From assembly GCA_913056195.1 (NCBI GenBank), contig CAJXMF010000001.1, forward strand, positions 100,270 through 145,457: 45,188 nucleotides of DNA. The letters are read 5' to 3'. Below, one piece after another: positions 38,537-45,188 of the stretch. Position 1 is the first letter of the stretch. Every line of letters begins with the position of its first letter. The position numbers were made by a program, and so were the translations under genes. Origin of the DNA: an uncultured Methylococcaceae bacterium. Its GTDB lineage: Bacteria > Pseudomonadota > Gammaproteobacteria > Methylococcales > Methylomonadaceae. The notes under the pieces are model-generated. The model was not told the DNA's origin and searched no databases. It was given only the letters and a program-made list of their open reading frames with translations.

Positions 38537-38969
38537 TCCGCAGATTACGCAGAAAGACGCAGATGGGATAAGGGATAAAGAAACCTACGCAATCATTGGA
38601 GCTGCTATGACCGTCCATTGCGAGCTGGGTTGCGGTTTTCTTGAGGCTATCTATCAGGATGCTTTGGAAAAAGAATTTCAGCGCCTCAGTATTCCCTGTG
38701 CAAGAGAGGTGAAACTACCTGTCTTTTATCGTGGTGAACAACTCAAAAGTTATTATCAAGCCGATTTCATCTGTTTTAATTCTGTGATCGTTGAACTTAA
38801 AGCACTACAGCGTTTGTCTGGAACTGAGGAGGCTCAGGTAATCAACTACCTGAAAGCATCCAATCTGCACAGAGCATTACTACTGAACTTCGGCACAAAG
38901 AGTCTACAACATAAACGATTGGTTTTTAATCTGCGGGAATCCGCGCAATCTGCGGATGTAAAATCATGA
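38526..38969 (+). CDS. GxxExxY protein (PD-(D/E)XK nuclease superfamily)
   Basis: 147 residues. Motif GCGFLEAIYQDALEKEF gives the name-giving pattern, and ADFICFNSVIVELKAL carries the D ... E-x-K residues of the PD-(D/E)XK fold. QVINYLKASNL and LLLNFGTKSL close the domain. Function is unknown in the family. The ATG overlaps the sbcD stop by 11 bp, and its stop overlaps the sbcC start as ATGA. The first and last codons lie in inverted repeats (38536-38564 and 38929-38957), as though the gene arrived as a cassette. Confidence 0.88.
   Translation: MLNNPQITQKDADGIRDKETYAIIGAAMTVHCELGCGFLEAIYQDALEKEFQRLSIPCAREVKLPVFYRGEQLKSYYQADFICFNSVIVELKALQRLSGTEEAQVINYLKASNLHRALLLNFGTKSLQHKRLVFNLRESAQSADVKS
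38536..38564. repeat. Left inverted repeat of GxxExxY cassette
   Basis: 29-bp arm beginning ATCCGCAGATT and ending CGCAGAT. It matches the reverse complement of 38929-38957 at 23 of 29 positions. Confidence 0.7.
38929..38957. repeat. Right inverted repeat of GxxExxY cassette
   Basis: 29-bp arm ending AATCTGCGGAT. It forms the last coding residues of the GxxExxY gene (RESAQSADVKS region) and pairs with 38536-38564. Confidence 0.7.
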
Positions 38970-41900
38970 AGATACTTGAACTCAGATTTAAGAACCTCAA
39001 CTCCCTCTATAGCGAATGGGTCATAGACTTCACCGATCCTGAATATGTGTCCAACGGCCTCTTTGCGCTGACAGGGCCGACCGGTGCGGGCAAATCGACA
39101 ATTCTTGATGCCATCTGTCTGGCCTTGTATGGAGCCACACCCAGGCTAGGAAAAATTACCAAGAGCGGAAATGAGATCATGTCCCGCCAGACCGGCGAAT
39201 GCTATGCCGAGGTACTTTTTAAATCCCAGGCCGGCCGGTTCCGTTGTCACTGGGAACAGCGCCGGGCACGGAAAAAGGCAGAAGGGAAACTGCAGGATCA
39301 GGAACATCAGATTGCAGACGCTGATACCGGTAAGCCTATCGAAACCCGGAAAAGCCGGGTCGGTGCCGTTATTGAAGAAAAAACCGGAATGGATTTTGAC
39401 CGTTTTACCCGCTCCATTCTGCTGGCACAAGGCGGTTTCGATACCTTTCTCAAGGCAGACATTGAACAGAAATCCAGGATACTCGAGCAGATCACCGGTA
39501 CTGGAATTTATTCGGAAATCTCACGCCGTGTCCATGAACGTCAGCGTGACGAGCTGGAAAAGCTCAATATCCTGAATGCCGAAACAGCCGGCATTGTCAT
39601 TTTGGAACCGGAGCAGGAAAAGGAAATCCAGGATGACCTTGCGACCAAGCAGAAGCAGGAGAATACGCTTGCCGGTCAATTAACCAAAACCAGCAAGGCC
39701 ATGACATGGTTGTCCACGATTGAACATCTGAAAAAGGAGCTGCAAGACCTCAAGCATGAGACCGATAAGCTGGAGATCGAAACGCAAGCATTTAAACCGG
39801 AACGGGCCAAACTGGAACAAGCCACCAAAGCCGCATCACTGGACGGGATATACGTGTGCGTAACATCCCTCCGCACGCAGCAGGCTGACGATAAGACCCG
39901 CTTAAAAGCCGCAGAAGACGCACTCCCGGCACTGGAAGCCTCGGCAAACACACAAGCCGACGAGCTGAAGACAACCGAACAGTTCACCCTGAACGCCAAA
40001 GAGGAACTGAAAACAGTCGCCCCGTTGATTCAGAAAATCCGGTCACTGGATCAAAAGATTGCTGAACAGACAAAAGTGGTGTCAGAAAGTACTGATGCCT
40101 GTACCAGGGAAGCGGCAAAGATTGAGAGCGACAAGCAGGCTCGTGCCAAGGAACTGCAGAAACGCGATGAGGCTGAGGAAAAACTGAAAGCGGCTGAGTT
40201 GTACCTCAAAGAACACGCGCAGGATGAATGGCTGATCAGTGGCCTGGCCGGTATTGAAGAACAATTCAACAACCTGCTCACCCGACAACGGGAGATCGTC
40301 AAGCAAGAAACCGTGCTAGAAGAAGCCGATAAGGCCGTTGCTGATGCTACACAGAAACTGGAGACAGCTACCCGGCAATGTTCGCTCAAAAAACAGGCAC
40401 TGGAGACTGCCGGTAAACATTTACAGCAGAGCCGGAATGCCCTGAACACATTGCTGGATGGAAAACTGCTCCGGGAATATCGCACCGAGAAGGAAACCTT
40501 GATTCGAGAGATGGCCTTTATCAAGAAAATCGAGGCACTTGAAGAACACCGGGCCAGGCTGGAAGATGGAAAACCCTGCCCACTCTGTGGCTCGACCGAG
40601 CATCCGTTTGCCGAGGGCAATATACCCGTTCCAGATAACATCGAACAAAAGATAGATTCACTGACCCGGTTGATCGACAAGGCAGACGAACAGGAAGCCG
40701 CCATCAAAAAACTGGAACAGGCGGAAACCATTGCCCATAAAAATCTGAATGACAGCGAGAAACTGGAAACCGAAGCGACCAATAACAAGAAGGCCGCTGA
40801 AAGAACGCGCGCGGAATTGAAGGAAACCCTCACAAAGCTTCGGACCGGCTTTGATCTAGTCAAGCGGACCGTTTCCGATAAACTCCAGCCGCTGGGCATC
40901 ACGGAAATACCGGCGTCAGACATTGAGACATTACTCCAATCGCTCAAAGCAAGACTGAAGGCATGGCAAAGCCAGGTCAAACAAAAAAACGACATTGAAA
41001 AACAAATTGCCACTATCGACAGCGAGGTAAATCGTCTGGATGCTGTGATAGACATGCAGGTCAAGGCTCTGACTGAAAAACAAGAAACGCTGGAAGGACT
41101 CAAAAAGGAACTGGCCGCCAATCAAAATGAACGGAAAGTTGAATATGGCGATAAAAAGCCAGATGAAGAAGAAAGCCGACTGAACCAGGCCATTACCGAT
41201 GCTGAAAAAGCCGAGAAGACAGCCAGAGACCTGAGCACCAAGCTGCAACAAAACCTGGCAACGGCGAAGACCCAGATTGAAGCCCTCAACAAGCGTATTG
41301 AGCACAGAACGCCCGAACTGGAAAAAGCAGAAACCGACTTTACAAGAGCACTAACGTCGGCAGATTTTGCCGATGAGTCAGACTTCCTCAAAGCCAGATT
41401 ATCGCATGAAGAACGCGAATCCTTATCCTCCCGAGCCAAAGCGCTGGATCAGGCAAGGACAGAACTCAACGCCAAACAAGAAGACCGGCAGACGCGACTG
41501 GCCACGGAGACCGCCAAAAAGCTCACGGATAAAACGCTTGAGGAATTGGAACCGCAGCTCAAAGACTATGAAGAATGCTTGAAAGAATTGCGCGATACCA
41601 TTGCCGGTCTCAAACACAAGCTGGATGAAAACTCGGCAGCTAAAGCGCGGATCAAGGAAAAGCAATCGGCCATCGAGGCGCAGAAAAAAGAATGCGTGCG
41701 CTTCGAGAAACTGCATGGCCTGATCGGTTCAGCCGACGGCAAAAAGTACCGTAATTTTGCGCAGGGTCTGACCTTTGAACTGATGGTTTCCCATGCCAAC
41801 CGGCAGCTGGAAAAAATGACCGATCGCTATCTGCTGATCCGGGATGAACAACAGCCGCTAGAACTGAACGTCGTTGATAACTATCAGGCCGGTGAAATCC

Positions 41901-42223
41901 GCTCAACCCGAAACCTGTCCGGCGGTGAAAGCTTTATCGTCAGCCTGACCCTGGCGTTGGGGCTGTCGAAAATGGCCAGCCGCAAAGTCCGGGTGGATTC
42001 CCTGTTTCTCGATGAAGGCTTTGGCACCCTGGATGAAGAAACGCTGGAAACCGCATTGGAAACCTTATCCGGCCTGCAGCAAGACGGCAAACTGATCGGG
42101 GTCATCTCCCATGTATCGGCAATGAAAGAAAGAATCCGCACTCAGATAAACATCACCCCCGTTTCCGGCGGCCGCAGCGTGCTGTCCGGGCCGGGGTGTA
42201 CAAAGGTGGTTAAACGTGAATAA
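38966..42223 (+). CDS. sbcC: Exonuclease subunit SbcC (Rad50-like SMC ATPase)
   Basis: 1085 residues. Walker A GPTGAGKSTILDAI lies near residue 37. Two long coiled-coil arms rich in Glu, Lys and Gln flank the zinc hook CPLCGSTEHP near residue 535. The C-terminal lobe has the ABC signature NLSGGESF, Walker B LFLDEGFGTLDEE and the His switch VISHVSAM. It acts with SbcD at DNA ends and hairpins. It starts within the stop of the GxxExxY gene. A DUF2779 fragment follows 15 bp later. Confidence 0.95.
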   Translation: MKILELRFKNLNSLYSEWVIDFTDPEYVSNGLFALTGPTGAGKSTILDAICLALYGATPRLGKITKSGNEIMSRQTGECYAEVLFKSQAGRFRCHWEQRRARKKAEGKLQDQEHQIADADTGKPIETRKSRVGAVIEEKTGMDFDRFTRSILLAQGGFDTFLKADIEQKSRILEQITGTGIYSEISRRVHERQRDELEKLNILNAETAGIVILEPEQEKEIQDDLATKQKQENTLAGQLTKTSKAMTWLSTIEHLKKELQDLKHETDKLEIETQAFKPERAKLEQATKAASLDGIYVCVTSLRTQQADDKTRLKAAEDALPALEASANTQADELKTTEQFTLNAKEELKTVAPLIQKIRSLDQKIAEQTKVVSESTDACTREAAKIESDKQARAKELQKRDEAEEKLKAAELYLKEHAQDEWLISGLAGIEEQFNNLLTRQREIVKQETVLEEADKAVADATQKLETATRQCSLKKQALETAGKHLQQSRNALNTLLDGKLLREYRTEKETLIREMAFIKKIEALEEHRARLEDGKPCPLCGSTEHPFAEGNIPVPDNIEQKIDSLTRLIDKADEQEAAIKKLEQAETIAHKNLNDSEKLETEATNNKKAAERTRAELKETLTKLRTGFDLVKRTVSDKLQPLGITEIPASDIETLLQSLKARLKAWQSQVKQKNDIEKQIATIDSEVNRLDAVIDMQVKALTEKQETLEGLKKELAANQNERKVEYGDKKPDEEESRLNQAITDAEKAEKTARDLSTKLQQNLATAKTQIEALNKRIEHRTPELEKAETDFTRALTSADFADESDFLKARLSHEERESLSSRAKALDQARTELNAKQEDRQTRLATETAKKLTDKTLEELEPQLKDYEECLKELRDTIAGLKHKLDENSAAKARIKEKQSAIEAQKKECVRFEKLHGLIGSADGKKYRNFAQGLTFELMVSHANRQLEKMTDRYLLIRDEQQPLELNVVDNYQAGEIRSTRNLSGGESFIVSLTLALGLSKMASRKVRVDSLFLDEGFGTLDEETLETALETLSGLQQDGKLIGVISHVSAMKERIRTQINITPVSGGRSVLSGPGCTKVVKRE

Positions 42224-42238
42224 CAGGGAGGAATACTG

Positions 42239-42415
42239 ATGGCAAAAAGGCGATACCTGACAAAATCAAGATTCAAGCTGGCTACTGAATGCCCGACCAA
42301 GCTGTTCTATACCGGGAAAAGTGAGTACGCCAATCAGAATCTTGATGATAGCTTCCTTCTTGCACTGGCGGATGGTGGATTTCAGGTGGACTTGCCTCAA
42401 TGTTATTACCGCTAA
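42239..42415 (+). pseudogene. Truncated DUF2779-domain gene (5' fragment)
   Basis: 58 codons opening MAKRRYLTKSRFKLATECPTK-type, then LFYTGKSEYANQNLDDSFLLALADGGFQV. This is the N-terminal block of DUF2779 proteins, which are normally several hundred residues. GGGAGGAA lies just upstream, so it would still be translated. It ends abruptly at QCYYR where the parDE module (opposite strand) begins. It was probably once part of the sbcDC operon. Confidence 0.75.
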
Positions 42416-42708
42416 TTATCCAAACGATTGGGAACGTCCATTTTTTTATACAAAACCCGCACAATCAAAATATAATCTTCCTCAATCAGATAAATGATCA
42501 AATGTTCTTTATGCGGATGAATGCGAACAGGGGGAGTAAATTCATCCCGTTTACGGGTGAGTTTTGGATTATCTGCTAAAAATTGGCATTTTTCTTTTAA
42601 GCTCTTTAGATAAATTTCCGCTTGTCGCTCGCCATGCTCGATAAATCCATATCGGTAAATCTCAATTAGATCCTTTTCCGCTTCCCTCGAAAATATATAA
42701 TCGCTCAT
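42412..42708 (-). CDS. parE: ParE/RelE-superfamily toxin
   Basis: 98 residues. The ParE fold signatures are FSREAEKDLIEIYRYGFIEHGERQAEIYL near the start and VRIHPHKEHLIIYLIEEDYILIVRVLYKKMD near the end. ParE toxins of this type act on gyrase, whereas RelE relatives cleave mRNA. The start overlaps the stop of the antitoxin gene as ATGA. Its 3' end overlaps the DUF2779 fragment by 4 bp, marking the insertion boundary. Confidence 0.9.
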   Translation of the reverse strand: MSDYIFSREAEKDLIEIYRYGFIEHGERQAEIYLKSLKEKCQFLADNPKLTRKRDEFTPPVRIHPHKEHLIIYLIEEDYILIVRVLYKKMDVPNRLDN

Positions 42709-42953
42709 TTATCATTATCTTTCATACTGTTACGCGCTGCTTGCATAATTTCATCAAAAGATTTTTCGCTCACACCGCTTTCTAATCCTTTGGTAATAGC
42801 GGCTTGCAGAGCCTGAATTTTATTGCGGTTTTCCTGATCTTGACGGATTAAATCGCGCACATAGTCGCTTATGTTTGCATAGGCTCCTGTATTGACTTGA
42901 GATTGAACCCAATCTTTCATCGGATCGGGAACCGAGATATTCATTGTTGCCAT
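42705..42953 (-). CDS. parD: ParD-type antitoxin
   Basis: 82 residues. A ribbon-helix-helix DNA-binding N-terminus (MNISVPDPMKDWVQSQV ... ISDYVRDLIRQDQ) precedes a toxin-neutralising tail (ESGVSEKSFDEIMQAAR). AGGTGA lies just upstream of the ATG. It is the first gene of the module. A perfect TTGGCAA-N3-TTGCCAA palindrome 46 bp upstream may be its operator. Confidence 0.9.
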   Translation of the reverse strand: MATMNISVPDPMKDWVQSQVNTGAYANISDYVRDLIRQDQENRNKIQALQAAITKGLESGVSEKSFDEIMQAARNSMKDNDK

Positions 42954-42999
42954 TTCATCACCTTTTTTAAAAATATCACTTCTTTATTTATGACACAGT

Positions 43000-43016
43000 T
43001 TGGCAATCTTTGCCAA
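43000..43016. promoter_or_regulatory. Candidate ParD operator
   Basis: TTGGCAA-TCT-TTGCCAA, a perfect 7-bp inverted repeat, 47 bp upstream of the parD start codon on the promoter side. Confidence 0.45.
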
Positions 43017-43085
43017 TTTTATTTATATTGACCAGGGCAAACGCATTAAAACCATCAACCAAACATAAGCTTATAGCGGAAGTTA

Positions 43086-43520
43086 TCATTCCATGCTGCC
43101 TTGAGTCTCTTTCTTTTGATGCTCAGTTTGGAGGCTTCTCTCTGGAAGATTCAAGCAGATATGCCGCAAGGTGCTCATAATAGCCGGTGCATTCCCAGTT
43201 CGTATGCGGCTTTCATCTTCTCTGAAGGTGACATCCAAACACCAATACAGACTGTTTTCCACACCCCAATGACTCCGGACAGCATGAGCAAACACCTTCG
43301 CGTCCGGTTTAATTGAATTGAAAAATATCGTGTTTCAAGCGTTGTTTTTTCCCCTGTTGTACATTCGCGTTGTACCCTGCCAATGCTGCGTAACCCCTTC
43401 CATTGAGAGACGTTCGGCAGGGTGCTTAAATCTTCAACAATCCAATGCCTGCGGATTTCAAGGCGACCATGCCCCTTATCGACTTCTTCATGGTAATCGT
43501 TGTCAATGGCCAAAATAATT
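43086..43520 (-). pseudogene. ISAs1-family transposase remnant, truncated and frameshifted
   Basis: Minus strand. The first frame reads DKGHGRLEIRRHWIVEDL and SQWKGLRSIGRVQRE up to ETRYFSIQLN (about 43520-43310). The second frame continues KPDAKVFAHAVRSHWGVENS ... NAPAIMSTLRHICLNL (to 43086). Together they are the C-terminal half of an ISAs1/H-repeat transposase with a frameshift near 43310 and no N-terminal half. CAGGGCAAACGCATTAAA near 43034 may be its outer end. Confidence 0.82.
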
Positions 43521-43633
43521 AACCCCCTTTCGGACACTAATTTTGACCCCCCTTGGATCAAAGAATTACGAAAATTATGGGTTGGTTTTCTGTTTTAAAC
43601 GATAGCTTTCTCCTCCTAATATGAATATTTTTG

Positions 43634-43895
43634 GTAACTACTCAGCGTAAATAAGTTAAAAAAGTGCTTGACAAGGTTTTAGCCTGATTATTGTAATTTT
43701 TAGTGACCCTTCCAGCAGTCTATTAATCCATGCTGTATTGCTTCTAGGACACTCGTCATGCCGAAAAACCTCCTCAAACAATGACGACCTCGAACGACTT
43801 CTTTATTCGCCTTACAATTGTATACAACAAGGAAAATTTGGGTTTTAAACCCCATGAGATAATAAACCTGTTCTTAACGCAATACAGGTTACCCC
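43634..43895 (+). mobile_element. Left end of an IS66-family element
   Basis: Begins GTAACTACTCAGCG, identical to the 14-bp ends of the MITE at 24126. The internal sequence differs after about 18 bp and leads into the transposase fragment at 43896. No matching right end is present in this window. Apart from this leader the stretch 43562-43895 holds no gene. Confidence 0.7.
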
Positions 43896-44045
43896 TTGAA
43901 AATAGAATCCATTGATGTAGATTCGGCAATCAGTCATGCTAAACAGTTGCTAGAAACTGAGCGTGATATCTCGCCTGCGTTAAAATCAGCATTAGACGTG
44001 ATTCTAGTATTAGTCACTAAAATTGATACTATTCATAAGAGATTT
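43896..44045 (+). pseudogene. IS66-family transposase, N-terminal fragment
   Basis: Starts at TTG. IDVDSAISHAKQLLETERDIS and PALKSALDVILVLVTKI match the N-terminal helical region of IS66 TnpC. The expected NSSKPPS segment and everything after it are missing, and the frame drifts into unrelated sequence until 44108. The rest was presumably replaced by the MNT/HEPN module. No separate tnpA or tnpB precedes it. Confidence 0.65.
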
Positions 44046-44139
44046 GGCTCGGAATACAACTTAACTTTTTTCTATCCACTTAGTCCAATATATATTCATG
44101 ATTCCTAAAAAAATGGTGAATTCAATTCATAAGAAAAAA

Positions 44140-44424
44140 ATGAGATTGTCAGTAAAATATCAGCAAACCATCAAAAAATACTTTAATGAATTTTTTGATG
44201 GAGAAATTTATCTTTTCGGTAGCCGTGTCGATGATACTAAAAAAGGCGGGGATATTGATCTTTATTTAGTGGTTAAGAATCATGATAATTTATTCCAGCG
44301 GAAGATTAAATTTTTAAGCCGAATAAAAAGGGAATTGGGTGAGCAGAAAATAGACGTGGTTTTTAATACAGATCCTGACCGTTTGATAGAGAAGGAGGCC
44401 AAAAAATGGGGGGTTCAGCTTTAA
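44140..44424 (+). CDS. MNT-domain nucleotidyltransferase (antitoxin of HEPN/MNT pair)
   Basis: 94 residues. FGSRVDDTKKGGDIDLYLV is the minimal nucleotidyltransferase motif with GS and D-x-D. In characterised HEPN/MNT systems this enzyme modifies the HEPN toxin with AMP. I chose the ATG at 44140 because the homologous gene at 44981 begins the same way (MRLS). An upstream in-frame ATG at 44098 is possible. It overlaps the HEPN gene by 19 bp. Confidence 0.85.
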   Translation: MRLSVKYQQTIKKYFNEFFDGEIYLFGSRVDDTKKGGDIDLYLVVKNHDNLFQRKIKFLSRIKRELGEQKIDVVFNTDPDRLIEKEAKKWGVQL

Positions 44425-44885
44425 TTTATCAAGAGAAATTTCAAGCTCACCTAGCAGAGAGTTTTATACATCTCAATCGACTTAATAATGCGATTACAGC
44501 TCTTGAGAAAAAATATACTTTTCTTTTGACGCCGTCTGAATTTAAGGAAATGATTGTACATGATCAGGACCTTGCTTTTTCTGATCAGGTTATTTATCGT
44601 TTTTCAAAGCTTCAAGACTGTATGGGGGCTAAACTGTTCAAGTCTTATTTGCTGAGTCAGGGTGAGAATGTGGATAAGCCATTCCTGGATATTCTGAATC
44701 AATTAGAAAAATTACAGATATTAAATGTGGATAAGTGGTTTGAACTAAGGGATATTCGAAATAGCATTGCGCACCACTATGAAGATGATGTTAATGTGAC
44801 TATGGGTCTTGTCAACATGATTTATAAATCGAGAAATGATTTAGATAATATTTTAAAGGCGCTTCAATCTGCCAGGACGGGATAG
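44406..44885 (+). CDS. HEPN-domain protein (toxin partner of MNT)
   Basis: 159 residues, all-helical in appearance. RDIRNSIAHHYEDD contains the R-x4-H motif (RNSIAH) of HEPN ribonucleases. It is encoded directly after an MNT gene with overlap, the toxin-antitoxin arrangement, though with MNT first rather than HEPN first. RNase activity is inferred from the family. Confidence 0.82.
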   Translation: MGGSALIYQEKFQAHLAESFIHLNRLNNAITALEKKYTFLLTPSEFKEMIVHDQDLAFSDQVIYRFSKLQDCMGAKLFKSYLLSQGENVDKPFLDILNQLEKLQILNVDKWFELRDIRNSIAHHYEDDVNVTMGLVNMIYKSRNDLDNILKALQSARTG

Positions 44886-44980
44886 TCAGAAAAGTAGGGC
44901 GGCCTACTGGATGGTGCAAAATGGGAGGGAATTTAATTTTTATCTCACATCAGCTACCTGGCTTTTTTTAAAAAATAACG

Positions 44981-45151
44981 ATGCGATTGTCTCAATATCA
45001 GAAACAAACAATACTACAAGTGATAAAGCAAGTAGATACCGAAGCTAAAGTCTATCTTTTTGGCTCACGCGTTGATGATGGAAAAAAAGGGGGGGATATA
45101 GATATTCTTATTCATTCCCAGAGTTTAAATAAAGGTAACTACTCAGCGTAA
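44981..45151 (+). pseudogene. Second MNT nucleotidyltransferase, broken by the MITE
   Basis: MRLSQYQKQTI ... VYLFGSRVDDGKKGGDIDILI is a clear paralogue of the gene at 44140. After IHSQSLNK the frame enters the MITE end at 45135 and stops at 45151. The remainder should resume beyond the window if this is a simple insertion. Confidence 0.85.
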
Positions 45152-45188
45152 ATTCTTCTGTGGGCATAGGCTGTTGATTTATCAGGCT
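45135..45188. mobile_element. IS66-type MITE, second copy (cut by window end)
   Basis: The 54 visible bases match the first 54 of the MITE at 24126 with a single mismatch, beginning GTAACTACTCAGCG. It interrupts an MNT gene. The left flank is AAATAAAG. Confidence 0.92.

Noticed and set aside
38526..38969. CRISPR-like array from the repeated CGCAGAT/CACGAAT words
   Set aside because: The words are few, irregularly spaced and form inverted arms, with no repeat-spacer pattern.
40051..41121. A 356-codon open frame on the minus strand
   Set aside because: It is antisense to the coiled-coil part of sbcC, whose Glu/Lys-rich codons leave the complementary frame free of stops. The product is a low-complexity Ser/Ala/Cys-rich chain with no recognisable fold.
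43634..45188. The GTAACTACTCAGCG ends at 43634 and 45135 as the two ends of one transposon
   Set aside because: They are in the same orientation, so they cannot be an inverted terminal pair. The second matches the MITE, the first a transposase leader.

Overview
The window reads as chromosomal DNA of a gammaproteobacterium. The evidence is an aroQ-accB-accC-prmA run, qmcA/nfeD, a MetR/MetE pair, and dnaA-dnaN-recF-gyrB beside an origin with TTATCCACA boxes. Several features (IS66-type repeats, a CarS-like lipid gene, a short MTHFR-like protein) would fit a methanotroph-like lineage such as Methylococcales, but the order is only a guess. The left edge cuts a serine dehydratase gene. The right edge cuts a mobile repeat.

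Layout. 1-7.7 kb: sdaA (partial), dacB, then aroQ-accB-accC and prmA-DUF3426-rlmI. 7.7-15.9 kb: a GC-richer block of B12-independent enzymes, with class Ia ribonucleotide reductase nrdAB behind a complete cobalamin riboswitch, and metR/metE. The two ends of this block carry two copies of a conserved 165-bp unit that looks like a paralogous small-RNA gene with its own operator, promoter and terminator. 15.9-24.1 kb: a DksA-like zinc-finger gene, moxR-DUF58-transglutaminase, qmcA-nfeD and a two-component system. 24.1-25.9 kb: an IS66-type MITE with an 8-bp target duplication, a small membrane ORF, an MTHFR-family gene and oriC. 25.9-36.3 kb: dnaA-dnaN-recF-gyrB (with two parS sites in the recF tail), thyA, a small lipid cluster (CarS-like synthase, EEP phosphatase, CDP-alcohol phosphatidyltransferase), asparaginase and folA.

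From tRNA-Arg(CCG) at 36.56 kb to the right edge the content is accessory. It holds two unrecognised small ORFs, an sbcD-GxxExxY-sbcC operon, a truncated DUF2779 gene, parDE, an ISAs1 transposase remnant, an IS66 left end with the start of a transposase, a HEPN/MNT module, and a second MNT gene broken by another copy of the MITE.

Connections. NrdAB, MetE, the MTHFR-like protein, ThyA and FolA all touch one-carbon or deoxynucleotide metabolism. The riboswitch implies that NrdAB is used when cobalamin is scarce and that a B12-dependent reductase exists elsewhere in the genome. The most novel items are the duplicated sRNA unit and the GxxExxY gene bracketed by inverted repeats, which sits inside the sbcDC operon without breaking translational overlap.
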